Source of the DNA: Desulfuromonadaceae bacterium
GTDB lineage: Bacteria; Desulfobacterota; Desulfuromonadia; Geobacterales; Pseudopelobacteraceae
Assembly (NCBI GenBank): GCA_028687585.1
Contig: JAQTZV010000011.1
Location: forward strand, 62,001 to 126,000
Direction: 5' to 3'
DNA: 64,000 nucleotides
The position numbers were made by a program, and so were the translations under genes. Below are positions 1 through 7,664 of this stretch, one piece after another; position 1 is the first letter of the stretch, and each line of letters starts with the position of its first letter. Below the pieces are notes generated by a model. The model had not been told where the DNA came from. It was given only the letters and a program-made list of their open reading frames with translations, and ran no database searches.

Positions 1-65
1 ATGCCTAATGCAACAAGCCAGGATTGTATGCTGTTTCCAAAATATATTTTCCCAAGCAGTTCCAT
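1..65 (-). CDS. N-terminal fragment of probable MscS-type mechanosensitive channel (partial, runs off window)
   Basis: Only the first 21 codons are inside the window. The ATG at 63-65 is preceded by a strong ribosome binding site (GGGAGG, about 5 bases upstream), which makes the start convincing. The peptide contains IYFGNSIQSWLVALG, resembling the extreme N-terminus of bacterial small-conductance (MscS) channel proteins, where a short amphipathic segment leads into the first membrane helix. The family call rests on this short similarity alone and is tentative; that a gene starts here is more certain. Confidence 0.5.
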   Translation of the reverse strand, partial: MELLGKIYFGNSIQSWLVALG

Positions 66-299
66 TTATCCTCCCATGATTTGTCTGGCGTTAAGCAACA
101 CATGCCCTCTCCCCTGCTTATGCCGGACATTCATGCCCTTCATGGTGCCAGAGATATTGGTATTGAAGGCCAGTTTTATAACTTCAAAGTTTTTGAAACC
201 GTAAGCGTATTTCGTTGCGTCGTCGCGGCGCTGCGTGAGACCTGTTTGGACAAGAATCAGGACGCTGCTCTCTGTTTTTAATTGCCTCTGCAAAAACAA

Positions 300-340
300 A
301 AAGGCCGCCTAACCGGTAAACTTCCCGTTCAGCGGCCTTT
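300..340. terminator. Hairpin, likely bidirectional terminator
   Basis: A perfect 9-bp inverted repeat (AAAGGCCGC at 300-308, GCGGCCTTT at 332-340) with a 23-base loop. On the minus strand the stem is followed by TTTTTGTTTTTG, a good U-tract, so termination of leftward transcription is the better reading. On the plus strand the tract is short (TTTATTAT). Confidence 0.6.
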
Positions 341-491
341 ATTATCGTTCAGTTCATTCAATAATTTCATCACCATTCCCAAAACATAAAAAGTGCCTCA
401 CCTTACTCCGGCGTTTACCTTCCTGTCAACGAATGTCATCAAAAGCAGCCCGGGCAATAGCTCTTGTGTCCCTTAAAATCCCGGCACAAAA

Positions 492-519
492 AAGCCCACC
501 GGAATCATTCGGTGGGCTT
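492..519 (-). terminator. Strong intrinsic terminator
   Basis: A perfect 10-bp stem (AAGCCCACCG at 492-501, CGGTGGGCTT at 510-519) with an 8-base loop. Reading leftward the stem runs into TTTTTTG, a textbook Rho-independent terminator. It lies 14 bases beyond the end of the short minus-strand ORF at 533-640, so a transcript starting near 690 would end here. Confidence 0.75.
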
Positions 520-532
520 CTCTTTTCAGTTA

Positions 533-640
533 CTATGCAATTACCTTTTCAGGTGTGTATCCGAGCCACTCTGTTGCGTGGCAACGGTGCACTATTTGGT
601 TCTATGTACGGTCCATATCAGGTGGAGTCTCATTCTGCAT
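533..640 (-). pseudogene. Short ORF of 35 sense-or-amber codons with an in-frame TAG
   Basis: An ATG at 638-640 follows a strong AAAGGAGG site ten bases upstream. It encodes MQNETPPDMDRT, then TAG (602-604), then continues in frame for 22 more codons ending in HATEWLGYTPEKVIA and a second TAG at 533-535, just before a terminator. The part after the first stop looks protein-like. It could be a small gene broken by an amber mutation, a 12-residue leader peptide, or a structured RNA: the same RNA can fold GCCAC/GTGGC and ACCT-GAAA-AGGT hairpins. A possible -10 TATACT lies upstream with a poor -35. Function unknown. Confidence 0.3.
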
Positions 641-814
641 TGGCGTAAGTCCTCCTTTTGTTGATCTGTACCTCTTTCCATCTGAGTCCAGTATACCCCC
701 CAAAAATATAAAAAACAGTCTGTGAAAAATATTTTTTTAAGAGTATGATCCACAATTGGAATACAAGAGCGGCCACATCAGAAGATATCGTATGCATACC
801 GGCTCCATTATTCA

Positions 815-820
815 TATAAT
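815..820 (+). promoter_or_regulatory. Possible -10 element for the small secreted protein
   Basis: A perfect TATAAT lies 26 bases before the ATG at 846. No convincing -35 hexamer is found at the usual distance, so this is a weak promoter call. Confidence 0.3.
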
Positions 821-845
821 CGTTACAACTCCGGGGTGTTGCACC

Positions 846-1100
846 ATGAAAAAACGTTTTACTACTATCTTCACCATCACAGTCGCGGCTGTTCTTGTAA
901 GCAGCATTGCCTATGCAGCCAAGAAGAAGCTGCGGACTAAATCACACCCACTGAAGACGGAAATATCCGAGGCGGATCTCGCCGCTGATCTATTACATGC
1001 AGACGGGGACCATAAGAAAATATCACCAAAAGTTGCGGATAAAACAATCCGTGATGATGAAGAGCTTAATGAGCTTGTTATAGCCATGAAGCCCAAATAA
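846..1100 (+). CDS. Small secreted or periplasmic protein of unknown function
   Basis: 84 residues, starting at the ATG at 846 behind a GGGGTG ribosome binding site. Residues 1-24 form a clear Sec signal peptide (MKKR, a hydrophobic core, then an alanine-rich AYAA cleavage region). The mature part is about 60 residues, highly charged and lysine-rich, with no cysteine and no recognised domain; it has EISEADLAADLL and DDEELNELVIAM segments that may be helical. It is expected in the periplasm. An upstream in-frame ATG at 756 exists but would put 30 residues before the signal peptide and has no ribosome binding site. The product is not recognised. Confidence 0.6.
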   Translation: MKKRFTTIFTITVAAVLVSSIAYAAKKKLRTKSHPLKTEISEADLAADLLHADGDHKKISPKVADKTIRDDEELNELVIAMKPK

Positions 1101-1260
1101 CAGTAACTTTTTCTCTCGCACAACACCCCCCTTTGATTTGTGTAGTTCTTACACACTCTCTTCCGGTGTGTCCCAGTAACGGAACCCTGCTACACGCTCG
1201 TAATGCGCTGCCGAAATACATGCTGCTCGCTTGCGTGCAGAACATGATCCCACAAAATAA

Positions 1261-2079
1261 TCACCGGAACGAGTCGAACAGATTCTTGAAGAAACTCTTT
1301 ACTTTCCCGCTGAAACTTTTATCCACTTTCTTCTGCATGCCGTTGATATTGGGCATCTCCGCCAGTGCCTGACGGTACTCCCCCTCGCTCAGCACCCCTT
1401 TCTGCCGCAACAGGCGCAGCACCATATCGGAGCGTTTCAGCACCCGGTCCAGGTTCCGGTAGGGGTTATAGACCTTCTGCGGTCCGGGAAGCATGGCGGC
1501 GAGAAAGGAGCATTCGCGAGGGGTGAGGGAACTGGCGGGCCTGTCGAAATAGTAGCGGGAGGCGTGGCCGATCCCGTACACCATCGGTCCCAGTTCCACG
1601 ATATTAAGGTAGAGTTCGAGGATCCGCCCCTTGGTCAATTCCTGCTCCATCCGCCAGGCGAGATAGATCTCCTTTATCTTGCGACTGATGCTCTTTTCCC
1701 GGGAGAGGAAAAGGTTCTTCGCACACTGCTGGGTTATGGTCGAGGCTCCGCGGGCAAAGCGTTTTTTTTCCAGGTCATACTTGATGGCTTCTTTGATGGC
1801 CTGTACGTCGATCCCCTCATGCCGGTAGAAGTTGGCGTCTTCCGCCACGACCGCCGCCCACTCCATCGTGGAGGGAATGCTTTTTGACGGGGTCCACCTG
1901 GGGTTCTGCGGTCCGACGATAAAGGGGTGCAGCTTCCCCTGCCAATCCTTTACCTGGATGGTCAGATTCATGCTGCGGTCGGCGAGCGCTGTCACCGATG
2001 GGAGGCGGTAGAGTGCAATGCCGATGTACCCTGCATAGAGTATGATGCCACCCAGGACAAGGGCGGAGAGCCATTTCAT
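1261..2079 (-). CDS. mtgA: Monofunctional biosynthetic peptidoglycan transglycosylase
   Basis: Polymerises lipid II into glycan strands at the outer face of the inner membrane (GT51 family). From the chosen ATG the protein has 272 residues: one membrane helix at about 3-24, then the GT51 domain with the catalytic glutamate in the AEDANFYRHEG motif (E80), GASTITQQ at 111-118, and RILELYLN at 152-159. There is no transpeptidase domain, which separates it from class A PBPs. The C-terminus carries about 40 extra basic residues. In-frame ATGs at 2121 and 2193 would extend the N-terminus but lack ribosome binding sites; the one at 2121 would add a positively charged REARLK before the helix and remains possible. 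Confidence 0.9.
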   Translation of the reverse strand: MKWLSALVLGGIILYAGYIGIALYRLPSVTALADRSMNLTIQVKDWQGKLHPFIVGPQNPRWTPSKSIPSTMEWAAVVAEDANFYRHEGIDVQAIKEAIKYDLEKKRFARGASTITQQCAKNLFLSREKSISRKIKEIYLAWRMEQELTKGRILELYLNIVELGPMVYGIGHASRYYFDRPASSLTPRECSFLAAMLPGPQKVYNPYRNLDRVLKRSDMVLRLLRQKGVLSEGEYRQALAEMPNINGMQKKVDKSFSGKVKSFFKNLFDSFR

Positions 2080-2301
2080 AATTTTCAATCGGGCCTCGCG
2101 GAAAAAGAAAAACATCGGCATGATAGCAGAAAAGAGGGGTTGATAGTAAAAAGGATGGATCCTAAATATTGGGTGTTTTATATGCAGTTCCATGGCAGAA
2201 TGTGTGTCAGCGCAACAGTATTTGATGTTTTTTGGGCTGAAATACCAAAATCAGAATAAAATGCATAGCAGCTGCACAATCCTTCATTATCCGGAAAGAA
2301 T

Positions 2302-2820
2302 ATGACCCAGGACTCCCGTTTCATCTATCGCCCCATTGGCATCCTGCGATCCCCCTATGCCCGCCGCATTGATGCACCCCATCAAAGCACGGTGGTGGAA
2401 GGCACGGAAACCGGAGATTTCGCGCCAGCCACTTTGGAACTCGCTGATTGGCTGGACGAGAAAGTCATTCAAGATCTGAGCGGCTTCGATAGGCTTTGGC
2501 TAATCTTCGCCTTTCATCTGAGTGAAGGGTGGAAAAGCTGTGTCAAGCCGCCCCGGGGTGGACCAAAGCGGGGCGTTTTGGCCACCAGATCCCCGCATCG
2601 CCCCAATTCTATTGGCCTATCGGCTGTCGAATTGGTAACGATTGAAGACAGAACGCTACACCTTCGAGGTGTTGACCTCCTGGATGGCACACCTGTTCTT
2701 GACATCAAGCCCTACGTGCCCTACGCAGATGCCTTTCCGGACTCCAAAGCCGGTTGGATCGATGAATTGGATGCAAAACTGGGGCGTTATTTTGCGCCAG
2801 GACCTCGAAAGCCCAGGTAA
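2302..2820 (+). CDS. trmO: tRNA (N6-threonylcarbamoyladenosine37-N6)-methyltransferase TrmO (TsaA/YaeB family)
   Basis: 172 residues. TrmO methylates t6A37 of tRNA(Thr) to m6t6A using SAM, through a beta-barrel fold unlike Rossmann methyltransferases. Family features are visible: the N-terminal YRPIGILRSPY strand, the GFDRLWLIFAFHLS segment, RGVLATRSPHRPNSIGLS (the most conserved stretch), and LDIKPYVPYADA near the C-terminus. The ATG at 2302 follows a weak GGAAAG site. It stands alone, convergent with nudC. Confidence 0.85.
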   Translation: MTQDSRFIYRPIGILRSPYARRIDAPHQSTVVEGTETGDFAPATLELADWLDEKVIQDLSGFDRLWLIFAFHLSEGWKSCVKPPRGGPKRGVLATRSPHRPNSIGLSAVELVTIEDRTLHLRGVDLLDGTPVLDIKPYVPYADAFPDSKAGWIDELDAKLGRYFAPGPRKPR

Positions 2821-2855
2821 TTGTGGAGTGGGAGAGTACGTTAAATAAATCAAAT

Positions 2856-3707
2856 TCAATCTGATTCCCTGAACGTATCAATAATCCAGCGGGAAATGCT
2901 CCTCTTCCCCCCCGGTGACAGCGGCAGGGCATCTTCAGGAAACCAGTCCGCCTCCACAACTTCCACGCCGTCGGGCCTGACTTCTCCTCCGGCATAATCA
3001 GCCAGAAAGCCGATCATCTGTTGGCTCGGAAAGGGCCAGCACTGGCTCCCGACGTAACGGATGTTTGCCACTTCAATCCCCGCCTCTTCACGTACTTCCC
3101 GCTGGACGCACTCTTCCAACGATTCCCCGAAATCGAGAAAGCCGGCCACCAGACTGAAACGGCCGACACTCCAGGCAGCGTTGCGGATCAGCAGCAGTTC
3201 AGTGCCGCGTCTGACCAGTACAATAATACAGGGGTGAATATGAGGAAAGTGCTCGTCTCCGCACGTCGGACACCGTTTGCCCCAACCGTCCGGAATTCGG
3301 GCCAGCTCACCTCCGCAGTGCGAGCAGAAGCGGCTGCGCTGTTCCCAATGCATAATCTGGGCAGCCCGCCCCGCTATTGTGGCCAGAGTGTTGTCAAGCC
3401 GTGTGTCCCCCCCCTGAAACGGCAGCGCTTCATATCCTGCGGGGAGCAACGAATCTACGGCAATCCGTATCGCACGCAACGGTTTCCCCTGCCAGAGGCC
3501 GATCTTCAGCGGCTCTGTTCTCGAAACAGTGACTATCGGCAGAGGCACTCCTGACGGCAGTGCCTGCTGAGATTCAGCCGATACCACCAGGGAGTTACCC
3601 TGCAGAACAGCCCAGTAGCCGGGAGTGTCATCCGGCTCCTGCTGAGGCGGAAACGGGGTAAACAGATCACGGATCATGGTTGAATTGAACGGTAACAAAT
3701 CAGACAT
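2856..3707 (-). CDS. nudC: NAD+ diphosphatase / RNA-decapping Nudix hydrolase NudC
   Basis: Hydrolyses NADH/NAD+ to NMN(H) and AMP, and in the known family removes NAD caps from RNA. With the start at 3707 (AAGAGG nine bases upstream) it has 283 residues. The zinc ribbon uses C128/C131 and C146/C149, the Nudix box runs from about G189 (GFLDFGESLEECV then REVREEAG), and it is followed by SQCWPFPSQQ, the NudC signature that normally reads SQPWPFPxS. The reading frame is open further upstream, but that would run into the neighbouring gene. It lies 16 bases downstream of the YkgJ-type gene and is probably cotranscribed. Confidence 0.9.
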   Translation of the reverse strand: MSDLLPFNSTMIRDLFTPFPPQQEPDDTPGYWAVLQGNSLVVSAESQQALPSGVPLPIVTVSRTEPLKIGLWQGKPLRAIRIAVDSLLPAGYEALPFQGGDTRLDNTLATIAGRAAQIMHWEQRSRFCSHCGGELARIPDGWGKRCPTCGDEHFPHIHPCIIVLVRRGTELLLIRNAAWSVGRFSLVAGFLDFGESLEECVQREVREEAGIEVANIRYVGSQCWPFPSQQMIGFLADYAGGEVRPDGVEVVEADWFPEDALPLSPGGKRSISRWIIDTFRESD

Positions 3708-3723
3708 AATGTGCATCCTCTTT

Positions 3724-4407
3724 TTAGTGATATTCCGCCGCCGAACGGTCGAGCCGTTTGATTGCAGCGACAATCTTGTTGCAATCCAGTACGACCGCAG
3801 CAGGTATAAACAGATCGACTTCATTTCGAATGGTGCCGGTCAGGTGGTGTATAAGCCGCTGAAACAGAAGCAACTCCCGGGAAAACAACTCGGTAAACTC
3901 AAAGCGGAGATCCGGAAAGAGCCGCGGGTCGTCTTTTGTAAAGTTCAGCGTACACCACTCATCAAAGAGCTCTTCTCCGGAAACATCAATTAACGGAATA
4001 CCGTTTAGACGGCAGGTCATCGGGCGGGAATCATAGACAAGACACTCTCCGTTTTTTGAGAGTAGCAGACACGGGGTATCATCTTCTTCCGGCATAAGGG
4101 CATCCCAATCACTCTCAGGAATTCCGTTCAGCAGCCATGGTTCGACAAAACCGGGGTTCACGCGAGACAGCTGTTCAAGGCGACGGGCTGCTGTCTGCAG
4201 CAATTCATTTATCAGTGGTTCCGGAAGCGCATCAAATCCACGCTTGAGATGGATTGCATCCAGCAGGGTAATATCAAAGAGCCCACGACAGCATGCTGAA
4301 CAGCCATTGCGACACGCAATCAGATTCGGGTGCCGCACGAGACAGCCGGTAAACCAGATATCAACCTCCCCCAGCAAGGCGCTATATGTATCAAGTAAGT
4401 CGTTCAT
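3724..4407 (-). CDS. YkgJ-family cysteine cluster protein
   Basis: 227 residues. The Cys pattern CRNGCSACC near residue 32 and a later C-x-VYDSRPMTCR segment define the YkgJ/UPF0153 family, whose members are thought to bind zinc or an iron-sulfur centre; the biochemical role is not established. No signal peptide or membrane segment, so probably cytoplasmic. It starts at the ATG at 4405-4407 and is followed after 16 bases by nudC on the same strand. Confidence 0.75.
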   Translation of the reverse strand: MNDLLDTYSALLGEVDIWFTGCLVRHPNLIACRNGCSACCRGLFDITLLDAIHLKRGFDALPEPLINELLQTAARRLEQLSRVNPGFVEPWLLNGIPESDWDALMPEEDDTPCLLLSKNGECLVYDSRPMTCRLNGIPLIDVSGEELFDEWCTLNFTKDDPRLFPDLRFEFTELFSRELLLFQRLIHHLTGTIRNEVDLFIPAAVVLDCNKIVAAIKRLDRSAAEYH

Positions 4408-4510
4408 GGCACCGGTTCTTTAAGAGATTGGATTGTGTAAAACGGTTGTTGTGGGGGAGCAGGCCAAAGCGGCAACTGCGGGATTGAACCGACTGACAGC
4501 GACATCACGA

Positions 4511-4541
4511 CGGCGGGATGATGGAGAGGCACATCCCGCCG
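4511..4541. terminator. Perfect GC-rich hairpin downstream of the CheX gene
   Basis: A perfect 10-bp stem (CGGCGGGATG at 4511-4520, CATCCCGCCG at 4532-4541) with an 11-base loop, 50 bases beyond the CheX stop codon. Neither side has a U-tract, so it may be a 3'-end-stabilising structure or a Rho-dependent end rather than a classic terminator. Confidence 0.35.
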
Positions 4542-4592
4542 GCAGAATAACGAAGAGGAAATACATGAGGATAGCATTACAGGGGCAAGGGG

Positions 4593-5063
4593 CTACATAT
4601 ACACCATAACGGTAATAGAAATCAGGCCATCGGCTGTTTTGAAAGGTATTGTCACTCCTTTACACTGCACATTGATACTTGAAACCTCATTCAGGCCGGG
4701 AGGCTCTGAAATGGCGCTCAGCCGCCCTGAGACCACCAGTGGCAAGCCAAGTGCAACACTGCCGTACTGTTCGTGATATTTTGTTTTAAAAGCCCCGGCT
4801 ATATTGTTCGCCAATTCTCCCACAGCATCGCGAATGCACTCTTCGTCAGCTTCATCCACCATGAGCAACTCTTTGGCAACGTACTGGGCGCTTACTTTGT
4901 CAGTTGCAAATATGATGTAGCCAACCCGGTCACCGGCAATACCGACGATACCGGTCACGTCAGAATCAACCGGTTCAACCTTTTTTTCAATCTTGCCGGC
5001 CAACAGATCGATATTCATATAACTCTTGAATGTGTCTTGTGTCGCAGACATGATAGTAAACAT
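4593..5063 (-). CDS. CheX-type chemotaxis protein (probable CheY-P phosphatase)
   Basis: 156 residues from the ATG at 5063, chosen because a GAAGAG ribosome binding site lies just before it. An upstream ATG at 5147 is open but less likely, and an ATG at 5051 is also possible. CheX/CheC proteins dephosphorylate CheY-P through an E-x-x-N motif on a helix; here GELANNIAG carries it. The rest fits the fold: an N-terminal MSATQDTFKSYMNIDL helix, a central GIVGIAGDRVGYIIF strand pair and a C-terminal domain-swapped-type strand. It is an orphan with no chemotaxis genes next to it, but a second CheX-domain protein lies at 49564-50430. Confidence 0.75.
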   Translation of the reverse strand: MFTIMSATQDTFKSYMNIDLLAGKIEKKVEPVDSDVTGIVGIAGDRVGYIIFATDKVSAQYVAKELLMVDEADEECIRDAVGELANNIAGAFKTKYHEQYGSVALGLPLVVSGRLSAISEPPGLNEVSSINVQCKGVTIPFKTADGLISITVMVYM

Positions 5064-5345
5064 GATCTCTTCAAATGAAATAGTCGCCAAACGGATACCC
5101 CCCTGAAAATTTTGTATGGTGATGCGGCACTCTGCTTTTATGTGCAATTAAACAGTTCAATACGGTGGCAGAACCGGCTACCCTATAAGCAAGCTATTGT
5201 TTATTTACATTAATTTATATTTTTCTATAGCACGATTGTTCATGTGAATACAATTATTTTGCCTGACCTCACGTATATTTCCGGAGCGGAAAATAAATGA
5301 AGGCAGAAGTAGGATTGCCATAGGTAAAGGAAGTTATGCTCCACG

Positions 5346-5879
5346 TTATTCCGGCTCCACTCCCAGGGCAACAAGAAAACGGGACACCATATTGTACGCA
5401 GCGATTACCCCCACCAGTTCGACCAGGCTCTGATCATCGGGCAGAGCATTTTTCGCCGCAGCAAAAGTGGCGTCGCTTACCTGCACAGCGCGCGTCATCT
5501 CAAGTACAAGCCTGATCACCGCACGCTCGGCGTTGTCAAAGAGGGATGCTTCGTTGGCAGCTGCTTCGAAATTGCGGAGCGCCTCGACCTGAGCTGCGGT
5601 TCCTCCAGACTTCATGAACTCGGGCACGTGGTGAAGGAATTCGTACTCCGCATTGTTTAACACAGCAACGCCACAAATCGCAAGCTCACGAAGCTTCGGC
5701 GCAAGAGTCAGGCCGTTTCGTACCTCCCGCAGGAATTCGTTCCACCCCTTCGCGAAAGGAGGACTGTGCAGCAGCATGCGGTCGAGGTTGAGAAGTGCTC
5801 CTCCACGACGGGCACGGATAGAAGAAACAAGCACCTGGGGGTTATCAATGTCGGCTGACTGGTACTGAATACGAGGCAT
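5346..5879 (-). CDS. Carboxymuconolactone-decarboxylase (CMD) family protein
   Basis: 177 residues, all-helical CMD/AhpD-like fold. The middle part (LRELAICGVAVLNNAEYEF followed by LHHVPEFMKSGG) matches the YE-x-x-HH pattern of CMD-type enzymes. The redox CxxC of AhpD peroxidases is absent, so this is unlikely to be an alkylhydroperoxidase. The substrate is unknown. It lies downstream of the cbb3 oxidase operon on the same strand, separated by a structured intergenic region. Confidence 0.7.
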   Translation of the reverse strand: MPRIQYQSADIDNPQVLVSSIRARRGGALLNLDRMLLHSPPFAKGWNEFLREVRNGLTLAPKLRELAICGVAVLNNAEYEFLHHVPEFMKSGGTAAQVEALRNFEAAANEASLFDNAERAVIRLVLEMTRAVQVSDATFAAAKNALPDDQSLVELVGVIAAYNMVSRFLVALGVEPE

Positions 5880-5939
5880 ACTGTTCCTTGATCAATTTTA
5901 GGCTGGCGGTTTTATTCATTGCCCCGTCAAAGTTGCATT

Positions 5940-6017
5940 GTGCCGGTTCTTGAAAATTGAATACAAAAAACTCTCTGTTTTGTACCAACCGGCACGTCAG
6001 TATATATCAGAGAGTTT
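5940..6017 (-). terminator. Interleaved inverted repeats: terminator of the cbb3 operon with a competing hairpin
   Basis: On the minus strand AAACTCTCTG (6017-6008) pairs with CAGAGAGTTT (5977-5968), which runs straight into a U-tract, making an intrinsic terminator for the oxidase operon. A second perfect repeat crosses it: GTGCCGGTT (5940-5948) with AACCGGCAC (5987-5995), enclosing TACAAAA (5962-5968) and TTTTGTA (5978-5984). The two outer stems cannot form as simple nested hairpins together, so the element could switch or form a pseudoknot. Confidence 0.55.
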
Positions 6018-6071
6018 CATTGTCCAAGGTATCGAAAACAATTCTTATCTGGCTTACCACGTTGAACCGGC

Positions 6072-6563
6072 TTATTTCAGCGTAAGCACAAATTCAACAA
6101 GACTTTCAACGTCTTCAGGTTTTATCTGACTGCTGAATGCCGGCATGCCGCCCGGACGCCCCTCTGAAATTGTTTTGGTAATGTCCAGGCGTGATTTACC
6201 GTATTTGTATTTGGAGAGTGTCAGGTCAGGGCCGACGCCACCTTTGGCACTTTCACCATGGCAACCGACACAGAGTGTACTGTATAGTTTCTTTCCGACA
6301 GCAACATACGTCTCAACCTTGTGCCCGCCTCCCACATATCCGGTTCCGGTAGCTTCAACAGCTTTATGAGCGATCTGTTTCTGACTGTCGCGGGCTTTTT
6401 TTGCTGCGTCGGCCTCGGACTGGGAACTCCAGCCGCTAAAGAGGTAATAGCCCATAAAGATCACACCCCAGACGGCTAGTACGGTAAAAAGAATTCGAAA
6501 GGCACCGGGAGAACTCTTTTCTTCGCGATATTTAATTCCATCGTACTCATGCTGTTCTGACAT
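6072..6563 (-). CDS. Membrane-anchored monohaem cytochrome c of the cbb3 oxidase operon (CcoP-like)
   Basis: 163 residues. The N-terminus is cytoplasmic and charged, a membrane helix spans about 22-43, and the periplasmic class I cytochrome c domain has haem-binding CVGCH at 98-102 and the axial methionine in GGMPAF (about M140). Canonical CcoP has two haems and about 300 residues, so this is half a CcoP; the missing second haem domain may be supplied by the extended CcoO next to it. It is last in the ccoN-ccoO-small protein-cytochrome operon, 22 bases after the small protein. It should pass electrons from a periplasmic donor or the quinol chain to CcoO. Confidence 0.8.
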   Translation of the reverse strand: MSEQHEYDGIKYREEKSSPGAFRILFTVLAVWGVIFMGYYLFSGWSSQSEADAAKKARDSQKQIAHKAVEATGTGYVGGGHKVETYVAVGKKLYSTLCVGCHGESAKGGVGPDLTLSKYKYGKSRLDITKTISEGRPGGMPAFSSQIKPEDVESLVEFVLTLK

Positions 6564-6585
6564 ACATCCGCTCCTTGTGAAAGAA

Positions 6586-6726
6586 TTAGTCGTCCTCTAG
6601 CATCCTGTGCTTCGGCTCCTCAAGTTCCTTCTTTCTCTTCCTGCTCAGAGTAACAACAGCTATGACAACAAGAATGGCCAGTAAAAAACCAGTCAACAGC
6701 AGAAAAACAAATCTGGCATCAAGCAT
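6586..6726 (-). CDS. Small single-TM protein in the cbb3 operon (CcoQ position)
   Basis: 46 residues: MLDARF, a hydrophobic helix at about 6-27, then a strongly basic SRKRKKELEE tail ending MLEDD. The start ATG shares one base with the ccoO stop (TGATG), indicating translational coupling. Position, size and one-helix topology match CcoQ/FixQ, the small cbb3 assembly or stability subunit, although sequence similarity in so short a protein cannot prove this. Many gene finders would miss it because of its length. Confidence 0.65.
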   Translation of the reverse strand: MLDARFVFLLLTGFLLAILVVIAVVTLSRKRKKELEEPKHRMLEDD

Positions 6727-7607
6727 CACTTGGTATCCAGCTTGATATACGTAATCAGCTTCCATACTTTCTGTTCATCAAGCAAAGTTCCAAAAGCCGG
6801 CATTCCGTTAGCCTCTACCCCTTGAGATATGATTTTGAACAGGTCGGACTCAGACCTGGCAGAACCTTTGAGAGCCGGTCCAAGAGTCCCTTCACGTTCG
6901 CCACCATGACATGAGGCGCAATGCTGCTTGTAGAGAGATTCCGCTTCTTCCTCAACCGCCTTTAAATCGGTAAACGGATTGCTTCGAGCGGTGGCAGCCG
7001 AAACCGGCACTTCAGACTTTTTGACCGGAATATCGGTTCCCAGTTTGCGCATGTAGGCAATTAAGGCATCCATTTCAGTTTTCCCGTTGAGATCATCCAG
7101 ATCAGCCGGTGTGTACGGGAACTTGAGCAGTTTCATCTTGCGTTCGGAATACGTGGTATCGAGCGGTTTGTTCAGAAACGCATAGGCAGGCATGTTTGAA
7201 GCCGGCACAACCGACCGTGGATTTTCCATATGCTTGCGATGCCAGGCGCCCCTGGGATCCGGATATTTCAGACCGATGCGTGCCAGATCCGGGCCGGTTC
7301 GCCGCGATCCCCACAGATGCGGGCGATCATAGATAAACTCTCCCGACTTCGAATAGGTCCCGCCATAACCGTAACGCTCAACATCTGCAGCAAGGGTGCG
7401 TACCGTCTGGGAATGGCAGTTATTGCATCCTTCCCGCATATACAGATCGCGCCCTTCCTGCTGCAGCGGCGTGTACGGTTTTACCTCAGCAATCTTGTCG
7501 CTATCGCTGTTGATCCATTTGAAGGGTGCTATCATGGTAATCGTTGTGCCGATCATAATCACGACAAAAGCCAGAATGATAAAAATAACGGGATTTTTTT
7601 CCAACAT
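6726..7607 (-). CDS. ccoO: cbb3-type cytochrome c oxidase subunit II (CcoO) with an extra C-terminal cytochrome c domain
   Basis: 293 residues against about 200 for usual CcoO. Residues 8-30 are the membrane anchor. The CcoO domain has its haem motif CNNCH at 61-65, the characteristic RPHLWGSRRTGPDLAR segment around 95-110, and a methionine ligand at NMPAYAF (M139). After a linker a second class I cytochrome domain follows with CASCH at 230-234 and GMPAFG (M269). This domain resembles one half of CcoP. It is 57 bases downstream of ccoN and overlaps the small protein by one base. It transfers electrons to the CcoN catalytic subunit in the inner membrane. Confidence 0.9.
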   Translation of the reverse strand: MLEKNPVIFIILAFVVIMIGTTITMIAPFKWINSDSDKIAEVKPYTPLQQEGRDLYMREGCNNCHSQTVRTLAADVERYGYGGTYSKSGEFIYDRPHLWGSRRTGPDLARIGLKYPDPRGAWHRKHMENPRSVVPASNMPAYAFLNKPLDTTYSERKMKLLKFPYTPADLDDLNGKTEMDALIAYMRKLGTDIPVKKSEVPVSAATARSNPFTDLKAVEEEAESLYKQHCASCHGGEREGTLGPALKGSARSESDLFKIISQGVEANGMPAFGTLLDEQKVWKLITYIKLDTK

Positions 7608-7664
7608 GGTATCGTCCTCGTCCGTATTGAATTTGTGAGCTGCTATCCTGCCTGATGGGTTGGA

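Larger units (their letters stand above)
66..532. other. Intergenic stretch without a supported gene
   Basis: Short ORFs occur on both strands, but none has a ribosome binding site or recognisable protein features, and the minus-strand one ends directly before the start of the channel gene. The stretch holds two perfect hairpins (300-340 and 492-519). Between them lies an ORF tail on the minus strand with no start. It looks like a degenerate or purely structural region. Confidence 0.5.

Noticed and set aside
66..299. 77-codon minus-strand ORF with a piece vaguely like a transposase C-terminus (KYAYGFKNF)
   Set aside because: No ribosome binding site, its stop falls directly before the start of the channel gene, and the similarity covers only a few residues.
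5346..5879. AhpD-type alkylhydroperoxidase
   Set aside because: The CxxC active site is missing; the protein fits the broader CMD family only.
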